From: Membranihabitans marinus
Lineage (GTDB): Bacteria > Bacteroidota > Bacteroidia > Chitinophagales > Saprospiraceae
DNA: 64,000 nt
Assembly: GCF_021729155.1 (NCBI RefSeq)
Contig: NZ_JAJQYA010000004.1
Coordinates: forward strand, 186,001 to 250,000
Direction: 5' to 3'
The stretch's first letter is position 1, and each line of letters begins with the position of its first letter. This document shows, in pieces, positions 16,751 through 26,881 of this stretch. A program made the translations under genes and the position numbers. The notes beneath the pieces are model-generated. The model ran no database searches. It was not told where the DNA came from and worked only from the letters and a program-made list of their open reading frames with translations.

Positions 16751-17349
16751 AAATAAAGCACTTTGGAATTTCAGGCGGCATAGGAAGTGGCAAGAGTTAT
16801 TGTGCTCATTTTTTTAACCTATTGGGCATTTCTATCTATTCTGCTGATAATAGAGCCAAGCTCCTTATGCGATCTAATCCTGAAATCAAACAAGGACTGA
16901 TCGAATTATTCGACAATAAAATATATCTCCCCGACGGCAATATTGACAAAGTGCGAATATCCAAGGCTTTGTTTCAAGATATTGAAATTAGAAATGCCAT
17001 AAATGCTTTGGTACATCCCATAGTAAAACTAGACTACTTGGACTGGCAAAAACAACAAACGGGACCATTTACTCTAAAAGAATCTGCCTTAATAAATCCC
17101 GATCCTAATATTCATCAACTTCACGGTATCATTATGGTCAATACTCCAGTCCCTATTAAAATACAACGACTAATGACAAGAGATCAAAATGATGTCATCA
17201 CTATTAAACGCAAAATGAATAGCCAAAATCATATTCCTGAATTAGCGGAAGTCGCTGATTATTCCATCGACAATAGTGGAACCATTGGTCTACTCCCTCA
17301 AATAATAGAAATTTACAATCAGATATCACAATCTTCCAAGAACACATAA
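16744..17349 (+). CDS. coaE: dephospho-CoA kinase
   Basis: Catalyses the last step of coenzyme A synthesis, phosphorylating the 3'-hydroxyl of dephospho-CoA with ATP. The 201-aa protein has the P-loop GGIGSGKS (11-18), the early Asp motif SADNRAKLL, and the lid-type segment NTPVPIKIQRLMTRD typical of the family. The central motif that usually reads KEAALLFES is here KESALINPDPN, a visible divergence, but the overall fold signature is kept. It is followed 13 bases later by rocD on the same strand, so the pair is probably one transcript driven by the promoter at 16680-16712. Confidence 0.9.
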   Translation: MTKIKHFGISGGIGSGKSYCAHFFNLLGISIYSADNRAKLLMRSNPEIKQGLIELFDNKIYLPDGNIDKVRISKALFQDIEIRNAINALVHPIVKLDYLDWQKQQTGPFTLKESALINPDPNIHQLHGIIMVNTPVPIKIQRLMTRDQNDVITIKRKMNSQNHIPELAEVADYSIDNSGTIGLLPQIIEIYNQISQSSKNT

Positions 17350-17362
17350 ATACAATAACACT

Positions 17363-18583
17363 ATGAAAAATAGTAAATATTATATAGATCTAGAAAATCA
17401 ATTTAGCGCCCATAACTACCATCCCCTTCCCGTAGTTTTATCAAGAGGTGAAGATATTTTCGTATACGATGTAGAAGGCAAAAAATACTACGACTTTTTA
17501 GCCGCCTATTCTGCCGTTAATCAAGGCCATAACCATCCTGCCTTAGTTCAGCAATTAATAGATCAAGTCTCACAATTGAGTTTGGTTTCAAGAGCATTCC
17601 ACTCTGACCAACTCGCAGTTTTTGCTCAATATATTTGCCAGCTCATGAATTACGACAAGGTCTTGCCTATGAATACTGGAGCTGAAGCCGTAGAAACCGC
17701 AATTAAACTTTGCAGAAAATGGGCTTATGAAAAGAAAAACATCCCGACCAATGAAGCCAAGATTATTTTCGTTCGAAATAATTTTCACGGCCGTACTTTA
17801 GCCGTAATCTCAGCCTCCATCGATCCTTCAAGTACTACAAATTTTGGTCCATTTCTTCCAGGATTCACTATCATACCTTATGATGACTTAACCGCATTGG
17901 AAGCAGCACTAAATGACAACAATGTAGCTGGATTTATAGTAGAACCCATCCAAGGTGAGGCCGGTGTTCACATCCCTTCTGATGGCTATCTAAAAAAAGC
18001 CGCCCAACTGTGTCGAAAAAACAACGTACTCTTTATCGCAGATGAAATCCAAACAGGTCTATGCAGGACTGGAAAAATGCTAGCTTGCCAATACGAAGAC
18101 ATACAGCCCGACATTCTAATCCTGGGCAAAGCCTTATCGGGTGGTCTATATCCTGTATCGGCCGTATTGGCCGATGACGAAATTATGCTCTGTATTCAAC
18201 CTGGAGAACACGGGTCAACCTATGGTGGAAATCCCATTGCTTGTGCTTTGGGGCAAAGGGCTTTACAAATCTTAATCGATGAAAAACTCGGAGAAAATTC
18301 ATATAATATGGGACTCAGATTTAGGAATAATTTATCCTCTTCACTCGGTAATCGTTCAATAATTCGATCGATCAGAGGTAAGGGGCTAATGAATGCTATA
18401 GAATTAGATGTCAGTGAGGATTCTACTACGGCATGGGATATTTGTGTTGCTCTAAGTAAAAAGGGCTTACTTGCCAAGCCCACTCATGGCAATATCATTC
18501 GCTTCTCTCCCCCACTAACCATCCGCGAACACGACATCGATACATGCACTGAAATAATAGAACAAGTCATATCGACCTATTAA
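17363..18583 (+). CDS. rocD: ornithine aminotransferase (ornithine-oxo-acid transaminase)
   Basis: PLP-dependent class III aminotransferase converting ornithine and 2-oxoglutarate to glutamate-5-semialdehyde and glutamate, linking arginine/ornithine with proline and glutamate. The 406-aa protein carries the phosphate-binding NTGAEAVETAIK (104-115), FHGRT (141-145), the Asp-Glu pair in ADEIQTG (227-228) and the Schiff-base lysine Lys256 in LGKALSGG. N-terminal NYHPLPVVLSRGEDIFVYDVEG and the EHGSTYGGNP loop are typical of ornithine rather than acetylornithine enzymes. It is second in an apparent operon with coaE, with no functional link known. Confidence 0.93.
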   Translation: MKNSKYYIDLENQFSAHNYHPLPVVLSRGEDIFVYDVEGKKYYDFLAAYSAVNQGHNHPALVQQLIDQVSQLSLVSRAFHSDQLAVFAQYICQLMNYDKVLPMNTGAEAVETAIKLCRKWAYEKKNIPTNEAKIIFVRNNFHGRTLAVISASIDPSSTTNFGPFLPGFTIIPYDDLTALEAALNDNNVAGFIVEPIQGEAGVHIPSDGYLKKAAQLCRKNNVLFIADEIQTGLCRTGKMLACQYEDIQPDILILGKALSGGLYPVSAVLADDEIMLCIQPGEHGSTYGGNPIACALGQRALQILIDEKLGENSYNMGLRFRNNLSSSLGNRSIIRSIRGKGLMNAIELDVSEDSTTAWDICVALSKKGLLAKPTHGNIIRFSPPLTIREHDIDTCTEIIEQVISTY

Positions 18584-18936
18584 CATCTTTGTATTAACAT
18601 TTTACTGAAGGTTGTTAAGCCATCGAATTTTCCTGTGTAAAATCTATTATACATCGACATACTAAAGATTAGACTTCCATCGTCATCATACTCATTATCA
18701 GAGTTATAATACAAAATTCGAGGGCAATTCTTCTTTTGAGAAAATGCAGATAATTCATACTTAAAATCACACAGAAACCGTTGTTTACAAAGAATATATA
18801 AAATAGTTATTTAACATATCATAAAATTCTTAGATTTGTACCATGTTCATTGTAAAATAACTTTACATATACATAAGAATAAATACAATAAATACCCTCA
18901 ATAAAGCTTTTTTAAAAGGTAAAAGTCAAACACTAT
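18584..18936. other. intergenic region upstream of the TPR/barrel operon
   Basis: About 350 bases with no ORF. It holds a -7 box at 18831-18838 and a leader of about 95 nt before the TPR gene. A spaced inverted pair CGAATTTT/AAAATTCG (about 18624 and 18714) is too far apart to interpret. Confidence 0.4.
18831..18838 (+). promoter_or_regulatory. -7 promoter box (TAGATTTG) for the TPR/barrel operon
   Basis: TAGATTTG matches TAnnTTTG. No good TTG lies 18-23 bases upstream. If used, the message would have a leader of about 95 nt, which is longer than at other promoters here. Confidence 0.4.
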
Positions 18937-21900
18937 ATGAATCGTAAACCATTCAGAGCCTTAATTATCGTAGGTTGCTTATTTATCTTCATGTCTACCT
19001 ATGGGCAATATTCCTACAAGGACCTAGATGATTTTAAACAATATCGACAGGCATTGGAAATGTACAATAAAAATGCCTTCGCTCAAGTCATCCCATTGGT
19101 CAATGCATTTTTGAAAGAAAACAAGAAAATTTACGAATCTGAATTTGAAAATATAAGGATTCATGCGGAATTAATCAGAGCACAATCGGCGCTGTATAGT
19201 GATCAGCCCGATGGAGAAGAGTTATTGGTTGATTTTATCGAAACCTATCAGCCCGACCCACAGGCCAATGAAGCACTTTTCAATCTAGCGGATCATTATT
19301 TTAGAAATCGCAAATTTGATCAAGCCATTAAATACTACGGTCAGATAAGCACGGGAACTCTAAATGTCGAGCAATACAGTGAAACCATTTTTAAATTGGG
19401 ATACAGCCATTTTGTAAAAAAGGACTTCGATGCTGCCATTGAAGTATTTGCAAAAGGTCAGGGCATTCAAGGACCTCATTATACCGACATCAATTATTAT
19501 TACGGGTTATGTGCTTATTTCCAAGAAGATTATCGCACGGCCATAGCTTCATGGAAAATTGCCGAACAGGATAATAATTACAAAAAATTAATTCCATATT
19601 ACTTGACTCAAATTTACTTTGCCAACGGTCAATACGATGAATTAATCTCCTATGCTCTACCCTTCTCAAGTCAAAAGGGTATTAAAAATCAAAAAGAAAT
19701 CAATCACCTCATTGGTCAAAGTTATTTTGAACTGGGTCAATATAAAGAAGCCCAACCATATTTAGAAGAATATGAAGCCAGTTCTGGGACCATGAGAGCT
19801 GAAGACTTTTATCAATTGGCCTATGTCCAGTACAAAAATGAAGATTTTGCCAAAGCCATTCCCAATTTTAAAGAATTGAGCAATGAAAACAATACTCTCG
19901 GTCAAACAGCAATGTACTACCTAGCGGAATCTTATTTAAGGGAAGGTGATAGAGCTTCTGCGAGAAATGCATTTTACAATGTCGTTCAATTTCCTGAAAA
20001 CCTAAACTTAAGGGAAAATGCCTTATTGAACTACGCTAAATTATCAGCGGAATTGGAATACGACGTCGATGCCATCAATGCTTTTTCCAAATTCTTGCCC
20101 ACCTCCCAATATTACGCCGAGGCACAAGATTTAATGGCAGAGGTGTTGATTAATACCAAAAACTATCAAATGTCTATTGAGATAATGGAAAAATTAGATC
20201 AATTGACACCGGCGCTTCAGAAAGCATATCAAACCATTACCTTAAATCAAGCCAAGTTAGACATCCAAGCCAAAAAGACTGCTCAAGCCTTAGTCAACTT
20301 GGATAAAAGTTTGAAATACACTCCTATCTCTAGTCTTCAGTCCAACACATTCTTTTGGCAGGGGGAACTTTTAAATCGCGAAGGAGAATATGCAAAGAGT
20401 GAATCGGCATTAAACAAATATTTTGCCTTAGCTAAAGCCTCTAATAATCAATATGAAGAATTTGAAGTATCCGATGCATATGCCCACTATATCCAGGGAT
20501 ACAACTATTTAAAGAACAATGAGTTCACCTATGCCATTCAACATTTTGAAAAGAGTATTAGTAGTCAAAACCAATTGAATGCTGCATCCAAAGATCAAAA
20601 TTCCCTTTATGAGAGAATTGAAGGTGATGCTTATATAAGAATTGGAGATTGTTACTTTAAGCAGAGAAATTACAGCAAGGCCATAGCGAGATATAATACT
20701 GCCATTTCCAAAAAAGTAGCTGGTTATGACTACGCTATATATCAGAATAGTCAAATTCACGGATTGACCAAACAACCAGAAAAAAAGCTAGAATACCTAG
20801 ATCAATTAATTCGTGAAATACCTAGCTCTACATATGCTGATGAAGCATTATTGGAACAAGCTGACACCTATATAGAAATGGGAAAAAGCCAAAATGCCAT
20901 ACTGCCTTTACAGACCTTGGTCAATCAATACAAGGGCAAAAGTAATTTGATCAACAAGGCCTATTTTAAACTCGGATTATTGGAATACAACCTCGGAAAC
21001 AGTAGTGCCGCTTTGGCCAATTATCAACTTATTCTAAAAAACAATCCTACCAGTGAAGAATCACAAAATGCCCTTGCAGCAATAGAAGAAATCTACGTTA
21101 TCGACCAAGGCAATACCGACGCTTATTTTAAAGTATTGGAATCGATACCGGGAATGAAAGTGGGTGAAAAACAAAAGGATAGTTTACAATATAGCGTTGC
21201 CAATACTTACTACATCAATGGTCAATACCCTCAAGCAGTAGCGGCCTATACCGAATATTTAAAGCGATATGGACGAGGGTTCTATGCGTTGGAGGCTTTG
21301 TACAATCGAGCTGAATCCAATGTATTGATCAAAGACTTTGGAGCTGCATTACAAGACTATGAAGCTGTAGTCGCCAAAGGAAGCAGTTCATTTTATAATG
21401 ATGCAGTCAAAAAAGCGGCTATCATTGCATTCAATGACCGTGAAGAATTCAATAAAGCTTTGAAGTACTACGGTTTATACGAAGCTTTAACTACGGATAA
21501 AGAAGAAAAATTTGATGCACAGATCAATGCGTTAAATGCAGCTTTTAAAGTATCAGACCAAAAAGCGATCTTAAAATTTGCAGACTTAGTAAAAAGCAAT
21601 TCTTTAGCCAATGCCCAACAAAAAAGTTTAGCTCATTTCACATTGGGGAAAGCTGCACTGGAAACCAATAATGAAATAGAAGCCTTAAAGAACTTAATGT
21701 TTGTCATTCAAAACTCGGATAACGAAGCCACTGCAGAGTCTAGGTATTTAGTCGCCAAAATTCTCTATCAACAAGGAAAATTGGCTGAAGCAGAAAGCCA
21801 ATCAAAAGAAGCTTATACCAAAAATGGTAGTTATCCGTATTGGGTAGCTAAGAGTTTGTTGTTAAATGCTCAGGTCTTGATTAAGAAGAATGATCTTTTT

Positions 21901-22071
21901 AATGCCAAAGCAGCAGTAGAAGCAGTAATAGACAATTTTGCCTCCGATCAAGAGATCCAACGAGAAGCAAAAGCCATATTACAAGAAATAACCGATTTAG
22001 AGAAAAAATCAAGCCGTATCGAAAAAGGAGCTCAGAATGGTGAGTTGGAATTGGATTACGGAAACAATTAA
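18937..22071 (+). CDS. large exported tetratricopeptide-repeat protein (1044 aa)
   Basis: A 1044-aa exported protein made almost entirely of TPR-type helical repeats. A signal peptide (about 1-23, ending STYGQ) is followed by repeats along the whole length; typical repeat segments are DYFRTAI-like pairs such as YYGLCAYFQEDYRTAIASWK, IGDCYFKQRNYSKAIARYN and YFKLGLLEYNLGNSSAALANY. The C-terminus ends in a charged tail (about 1015-1044). It probably acts in the periplasm or under the outer membrane as a scaffold. It is the first gene of a tight unit: the barrel gene follows after 24 bases and a small conserved gene 5 bases later. That arrangement suggests the TPR protein works with the barrel, but the function is not established. 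The ATG at 18937 is chosen by the signal peptide. Confidence 0.85.
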   Translation: MNRKPFRALIIVGCLFIFMSTYGQYSYKDLDDFKQYRQALEMYNKNAFAQVIPLVNAFLKENKKIYESEFENIRIHAELIRAQSALYSDQPDGEELLVDFIETYQPDPQANEALFNLADHYFRNRKFDQAIKYYGQISTGTLNVEQYSETIFKLGYSHFVKKDFDAAIEVFAKGQGIQGPHYTDINYYYGLCAYFQEDYRTAIASWKIAEQDNNYKKLIPYYLTQIYFANGQYDELISYALPFSSQKGIKNQKEINHLIGQSYFELGQYKEAQPYLEEYEASSGTMRAEDFYQLAYVQYKNEDFAKAIPNFKELSNENNTLGQTAMYYLAESYLREGDRASARNAFYNVVQFPENLNLRENALLNYAKLSAELEYDVDAINAFSKFLPTSQYYAEAQDLMAEVLINTKNYQMSIEIMEKLDQLTPALQKAYQTITLNQAKLDIQAKKTAQALVNLDKSLKYTPISSLQSNTFFWQGELLNREGEYAKSESALNKYFALAKASNNQYEEFEVSDAYAHYIQGYNYLKNNEFTYAIQHFEKSISSQNQLNAASKDQNSLYERIEGDAYIRIGDCYFKQRNYSKAIARYNTAISKKVAGYDYAIYQNSQIHGLTKQPEKKLEYLDQLIREIPSSTYADEALLEQADTYIEMGKSQNAILPLQTLVNQYKGKSNLINKAYFKLGLLEYNLGNSSAALANYQLILKNNPTSEESQNALAAIEEIYVIDQGNTDAYFKVLESIPGMKVGEKQKDSLQYSVANTYYINGQYPQAVAAYTEYLKRYGRGFYALEALYNRAESNVLIKDFGAALQDYEAVVAKGSSSFYNDAVKKAAIIAFNDREEFNKALKYYGLYEALTTDKEEKFDAQINALNAAFKVSDQKAILKFADLVKSNSLANAQQKSLAHFTLGKAALETNNEIEALKNLMFVIQNSDNEATAESRYLVAKILYQQGKLAEAESQSKEAYTKNGSYPYWVAKSLLLNAQVLIKKNDLFNAKAAVEAVIDNFASDQEIQREAKAILQEITDLEKKSSRIEKGAQNGELELDYGNN

Positions 22072-22095
22072 TAAAATATAACTGAAGTATAACCT

Positions 22096-23709
22096 ATGAT
22101 ACGCAAAATCATCCTATTGACTCTATTAACGAGTTCAGCCTTATATGGTCAAAACCAAAATAAAGAGTTACCTACCAGTGAAGTAGAGGTTGTAAAAGAT
22201 TTTGAAGCTCGATTGGTTGACGCCAAAAGAATATCTATTGAGCCCACGACTACCCATAAGGTAGAATCTGAACAAACATTTCAATATAAGGTTGAGGATC
22301 ATCAAGAATCTATCACTTACAATCCACCAGTTATTAAGCCTATGGCTTTTAGAATGGGTGATGGCCCCGACCCCTATGCTGGGTATTTAAAATTGGGAGC
22401 TGGTTATCCACTTAACTACTTGGTACAGGGCGGCTACAATATTTTTGTAAATGAAAGTATACGAACCAATTTATTTACTGATGTAAGAGGGATTCAAGAC
22501 CATGAAATTGAAAGTAGAAATGCATTAAACATCGACTTTAGAGGGGATCTCGACTTTTACTCTGATTTAGGGGTGAAAATCAATGGCTATATCGGTTACA
22601 AAAACAATCAATACCAATATTATAACCCGGCTGAAGAAATTATCGATAGTAGTTTAACCGTGGATAAAATCAAATACACTGATTTTTTAATGGGAGTAAA
22701 AATCAACAACTATGAAGAAAATGATCTGGGTATAGATTACTCATTGGCGGTTGAGGGATTATTTCTAAAAACCAATTTCGCCCAGAAAAATAATACCTTT
22801 AATTTACTGGGTAATATCCACAAAAAATTTGGTGACCATTGGTTGGCTTCTCTCAATCTCAACAGTTTCAACGACCATTATAAAGAGGAGGCTGAAATAA
22901 AACAAAATTATTTTGAATTCAATCCTTTTGTACAATATTCATCGGGCAATATTAAAGTTAAGGCCGGTGCAATGTTGTTGTCTTCAGGAAGTGACACTGG
23001 TATAAAGCCAGATGTTGAATTGGAATATTCTATGTTAAACAATAGACTGAATATATTCGTAGGAGCCACAGGTAAATACAAAGTCAATAGTTTTAGATCC
23101 TTCCTCAACGAAAATCCATTTATGGATCACGTATTCGATAGTCTATTCTTATCTGATATCAACGACTATTATGTCGGGGTAAAAGGAAGTATGACTGGGA
23201 TTAATTACAACCTAAAAGGAGGATTTAGAAGCATCAAAGATTTGGCCGTTTACAATATAAGTAGTCAAGATCCTTATATTTTATATGCGCCTATTTTTGA
23301 TGATGCCAAAAATACTTATGTAGAACTTTCCGTCAGTATGCCTATCATCGAAAAGTTAAATGCTTATGCATTGGTGAGATACGACAACTATAAAATGGAT
23401 GTTCTTGAATCTGCTTATTATATACCTACTACTAAAGTCCAATTAGGTGGTAAATATGGTTTATTGAATGGTAAATTAAATTTAGGTTTGGATTTTAGTT
23501 TTCTATCCGCAGTTGACCATCCAGAAAATATGCTTATGGAAACCAACTCTGTATTCGATGTCAATATTAATGGTGAATATTTATTCACCGATAATTTTGG
23601 AGCCTTTCTCCAATTTAATAACTTGGCTGATAGTAAATACATTCGCTGGCAGGATTACCAAGGAATTGGTATAAATGCAGTAGCTGGAATATCCGTAAGA
23701 TTTAAATAA
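22096..23709 (+). CDS. outer-membrane beta-barrel protein (TonB-receptor-like barrel without plug)
   Basis: A 537-aa predicted outer-membrane protein. A signal peptide (about 1-19, ending ALYGQ) is followed by a polar periplasmic stretch (about 20-75) with proline-containing NPPVIKPM. A long series of alternating amphipathic strands begins at PYAGYLKLGAGYPLNYL and ends with the aromatic-basic GINAVAGISVRFK, a typical barrel C-terminus. It resembles the C-terminal barrel of TonB-dependent receptors, but no plug domain or TonB box is visible in the short N-terminal part. It lies between the TPR gene and the small conserved gene and is presumably their partner. What it transports or anchors cannot be inferred. 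Confidence 0.8.
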   Translation: MIRKIILLTLLTSSALYGQNQNKELPTSEVEVVKDFEARLVDAKRISIEPTTTHKVESEQTFQYKVEDHQESITYNPPVIKPMAFRMGDGPDPYAGYLKLGAGYPLNYLVQGGYNIFVNESIRTNLFTDVRGIQDHEIESRNALNIDFRGDLDFYSDLGVKINGYIGYKNNQYQYYNPAEEIIDSSLTVDKIKYTDFLMGVKINNYEENDLGIDYSLAVEGLFLKTNFAQKNNTFNLLGNIHKKFGDHWLASLNLNSFNDHYKEEAEIKQNYFEFNPFVQYSSGNIKVKAGAMLLSSGSDTGIKPDVELEYSMLNNRLNIFVGATGKYKVNSFRSFLNENPFMDHVFDSLFLSDINDYYVGVKGSMTGINYNLKGGFRSIKDLAVYNISSQDPYILYAPIFDDAKNTYVELSVSMPIIEKLNAYALVRYDNYKMDVLESAYYIPTTKVQLGGKYGLLNGKLNLGLDFSFLSAVDHPENMLMETNSVFDVNINGEYLFTDNFGAFLQFNNLADSKYIRWQDYQGIGINAVAGISVRFK

Positions 23710-23714
23710 AATAT

Positions 23715-24248
23715 ATGTCACCAATACAAGATCTAGTACACAAGGTAAACAAGTACAAATCCACCATTCAAAACACCATTGAATACAGAAAACAATGGGA
23801 AGATGGTACAAAAGAAGAAATTAAAAAATTTCTGAATCAAGTAATTGAAGAAACAAAACTTCCAGCAACTATTGAACTCAGGGCTGGAATGGCCAATTTG
23901 GAGTCCATCGTATTCTCATTGGGTGTAGAACCCAGCGGCATCTTTGAACGAGTGGGTCAAGAGTTCAAAAAAAATCTATATAAAAGCAATGGAATGTTGA
24001 TCTTTCAACAACTCTTCAATGGCAAGATTGTTATTCTTATTGCTTATCCCCATATTGAAGAAATCGCTGAACCGAAACCGCCGAAGAATATAGAAATTAT
24101 CCGTCCCGATGAGTTAACCAGTGAATTTATGTTTCGCTATGTCGACACCTTTCTCAATGAGATCATTGAATGGGAGGATTTCGATGATAATTTACCTCAT
24201 AAAATAGGGTTCAATTCAGGCTTTCAAAACAACGGTCTCGTAGTATAG
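23715..24248 (+). CDS. conserved hypothetical protein (177 aa)
   Basis: A 177-aa protein without signal peptide or membrane segment. The first 45 residues are polar and helical (YKSTIQNTIEYRKQWEDGTKE region). The rest looks alpha/beta, with IELRAGMANLESIVFSLGVEPSG and LIAYPHIEEIAEPKPPKNIEII. I do not recognise a family, though it has the look of a conserved Bacteroidota protein. It starts 5 bases after the barrel gene and is followed by a strong terminator, so it is the last gene of the TPR/barrel operon. It would be cytoplasmic, so a regulatory or chaperone role is possible (inference only). Confidence 0.75.
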   Translation: MSPIQDLVHKVNKYKSTIQNTIEYRKQWEDGTKEEIKKFLNQVIEETKLPATIELRAGMANLESIVFSLGVEPSGIFERVGQEFKKNLYKSNGMLIFQQLFNGKIVILIAYPHIEEIAEPKPPKNIEIIRPDELTSEFMFRYVDTFLNEIIEWEDFDDNLPHKIGFNSGFQNNGLVV

Positions 24249-24265
24249 ACATCGTAATTTAAAAT

Positions 24266-24315
24266 AAAAAGGAAAACCCCGGTTAAGAATTATCTTAACC
24301 GGGGTTTTCCTTTTT
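24266..24315. terminator. strong bidirectional terminator
   Basis: A perfect 23-bp inverted repeat with a 4-nt loop (ATTA), GC-rich in the middle (AACCCCGGTTAAGA) and ending in runs of A and T on both sides. It sits between the convergent TPR/barrel operon and the TonB receptor gene and can stop transcription from both. Confidence 0.95.
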
Positions 24316-24333
24316 GAAGAATATAGATTATTC

Positions 24334-26715
24334 TTAAATCTTAATATTGAGGGAGAACATAAAGTGAAATCCTGCTTGAGGATAGTAAAAATTGTAATCT
24401 TCTTTCACTCCATTATAATAATAGCCATAGGTATAACCATTGGTCTCATAAGCTGCTCCAAAAATATTTTTCAAATCAAGACCAAACCTCACTTCCTTCA
24501 TTCGAGGTGGAGTAAGTAAATAATTCAGACGAATATTGGAAAATGAAAAAGGATCAATACTTCTCGACTCATTCTCTGTATTGTCTAGATATTGACGAGA
24601 TACATATTTAGTCTCCCAGCCTATACTCGCATTCTTAAATGGACTATATACCCATCCCAAACCAGCTACACAAGAGGGAGAAAAACCAATTACTGTGCTT
24701 TCAAAATTTTCAGAGGATTGTCCAATAAGATTAAAATCGACATCGTATTCATCTACATACTGGGTGTAATCCTTTATTTTGTTGCTGCTTAAACCTAAAT
24801 TACCAGTTATGTAAAGCTCTGGCAATATTCCATATTGGGCATTGATTTCCAAACCTGCTCTATAACTCTGATCGACGTTACTGCGCACATAGCTTCCCAC
24901 ATCGTTTATTTCTCCTGTCAATACCAATTGATCTACATAATACATATAATAGAGATTGGTTTCTAGATTAAGCTTTTCATTGGCCAATTTCACACCGGCC
25001 TCAAAATCATACAATTGTTCTGGTTTTGGACGACTGTCAATACTGGATTCTGTATAATCGTTGCGATTGGGTTCCCTACTCCCTTTGGACAGGGAAGCAT
25101 ATACACTTAAACTTGGGCTGACAACATGGGACAATCCAAATTTTGGATTAAAGAACAATAAATCTGCTTCTTGTTCTACTTCTTCCCCATTGCGATTTAA
25201 TCCCAAAAATGAATAATAGATATTACGCAACTGTAAATCTAAATACAAGGAAGTTTTATCCATTGTTTTAGTCGTCTTTAAATATACATTGCCATCGTTT
25301 TTAAGAGCATCATTTTCATAATATCGATCGTAAATATTAGAGGTGGAAGCATATTCAGCCCATAAGATTTCACCAAAATGCAATCCCTTATATTGAAAAA
25401 ATCCCAAACCTGCTGTCATCTCTAAGGAAGGATCAACAGACCATGTCGTATGTGAGGTAAAGCCATAAAAATGGTTGTCCAACCATCTGCGTCTAATTAA
25501 ATCCGTACTAGAGATGGTAGTATCTCCAATCACAATGGGGGTCAAAGAATAATCTGAAAAACTTTGTCCTTTTTTATCCTCTTCATAATACCCTTTTCCC
25601 GGAGTGTAGTTCAATGAAATATTCCAATTCCAATTGGTGGCCAACTGTTGAGAATAATGTAATTGAAAATGAGACTGAGTGTAATTATCTGTCTGATCTT
25701 CATAAGTGAATTCATTAAAAGTTCTATCATCATCCAATTTACTTTCTGGCACACCATTCCACGCTTGGTAGGTTTTCTCTTTTCCAGAAATTATATTGAA
25801 ACGCAAGATGTGATTATTACCATACCATGCTCCCGACAAATACAGGGAAGACAAATCAGATGTAGCGCGATCTATAAAGCCATCTGAAGTGATTCTAGAC
25901 AATCTCGCATCGAGGGAAAATTTTTCATTAATCAATCCTGTCCCCAATCCTATAGTGTTTTTAATGGAATTGAATGACCCCAAACTATTATTTAGAACAA
26001 TATATCCCTCTCGATTCAAGGTATTGGTTGATATATTCAGACTCGCTCCAAAAGCACCAGCCCCATTGGTAGATGTACCCACTCCTCGTTGAATTTGAAG
26101 ACTTTCTACCGAAGAAGCAAAATCGGGCAAATTAATCCAAAAAGAGCCTTGACTTTCCGCATTATTTAATGGGATTCCATTAATTGTAGCATTAATACGA
26201 GTTCCATCGGATCCTCTAATTCTCATTCCTGTATAACCGATTCCGTGGCCAGCATCAGAGGTAACGACAATACTCGGAGTCATCTGCAATAAATAAGGTA
26301 AATCTTGACCTATATTTTTAGCTGCAATCTCTTCTTTATCTATATTTTGAAAAGTCGTCCCTGTATTTTCTGCCGCGCGTATTCCTTGGACGACGATTTC
26401 ATCAGAAATCACTTGAGCCGAATTCAAAATATACTTATTAAACCGAAGCAAATCTTCTGTTATTTCTTTGCTTTGAGACTCATACCCTATATGGGAAATA
26501 TGCAACTCCTTATCTTGGCTGGAAATATTGTCTATTGAAAAATATCCATTCTCATCTGACACTGCCAAACGACCACTGGGAAGAACTTTAAAATGGACTC
26601 CTATAATACTCTGACCTTTGTCATCTATGACTTGGCCACTAATTTGAGCCTGTGAAAACACCATAACCGGCATCAATACCAAAGGGATTAACCACCCTAT
26701 CATTCGATTCAACAT
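24334..26715 (-). CDS. TonB-dependent outer-membrane receptor, predicted thiamine (or precursor) importer
   Basis: A 793-aa TonB-dependent receptor. A signal peptide (about 1-21) precedes a carboxypeptidase-regulatory-like domain (about 25-105, ISGQVIDDKGQSIIGVHFKV), the plug domain (about 118-225, with MRIRGSDGTRINATINGIPLN) and a 22-strand-type barrel to the C-terminus. The substrate is inferred from regulation: a TPP riboswitch lies in its leader on the same strand, and TPP-controlled outer-membrane receptors are known thiamine importers in Bacteroides (family known as OMthi/Omr1). No inner-membrane thiamine transporter is next to it. It ends at the strong terminator at 24266-24315. The barrel alone would not show the ligand; the riboswitch does. 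Confidence 0.88.
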   Translation of the reverse strand: MLNRMIGWLIPLVLMPVMVFSQAQISGQVIDDKGQSIIGVHFKVLPSGRLAVSDENGYFSIDNISSQDKELHISHIGYESQSKEITEDLLRFNKYILNSAQVISDEIVVQGIRAAENTGTTFQNIDKEEIAAKNIGQDLPYLLQMTPSIVVTSDAGHGIGYTGMRIRGSDGTRINATINGIPLNNAESQGSFWINLPDFASSVESLQIQRGVGTSTNGAGAFGASLNISTNTLNREGYIVLNNSLGSFNSIKNTIGLGTGLINEKFSLDARLSRITSDGFIDRATSDLSSLYLSGAWYGNNHILRFNIISGKEKTYQAWNGVPESKLDDDRTFNEFTYEDQTDNYTQSHFQLHYSQQLATNWNWNISLNYTPGKGYYEEDKKGQSFSDYSLTPIVIGDTTISSTDLIRRRWLDNHFYGFTSHTTWSVDPSLEMTAGLGFFQYKGLHFGEILWAEYASTSNIYDRYYENDALKNDGNVYLKTTKTMDKTSLYLDLQLRNIYYSFLGLNRNGEEVEQEADLLFFNPKFGLSHVVSPSLSVYASLSKGSREPNRNDYTESSIDSRPKPEQLYDFEAGVKLANEKLNLETNLYYMYYVDQLVLTGEINDVGSYVRSNVDQSYRAGLEINAQYGILPELYITGNLGLSSNKIKDYTQYVDEYDVDFNLIGQSSENFESTVIGFSPSCVAGLGWVYSPFKNASIGWETKYVSRQYLDNTENESRSIDPFSFSNIRLNYLLTPPRMKEVRFGLDLKNIFGAAYETNGYTYGYYYNGVKEDYNFYYPQAGFHFMFSLNIKI

Positions 26716-26856
26716 TTAATCTAATTTTTAAGTTTTCTGAAATATTTATACAATCGAATAATACTTTCAAATACAGATTAATCACTATTTCTTACCATCT
26801 TAGACCACTAGTGTGCACGCAAGTGATCAGGCCAAGCCATAGCAAATTCTACATTC

Positions 26857-26881
26857 ACATAAATGTGATCAAAATTTATGT
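26857..26881 (-). repeat. inverted repeat in the thiamine receptor leader
   Basis: ACATAAAT (26857-26864) and its complement (26874-26881), a perfect 8-bp stem with 9-nt loop, in the leader between the TPP aptamer and the receptor ATG. No T-run follows, so it does not look like a standard terminator. It may be part of the switch or simply leader structure. Confidence 0.35.
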
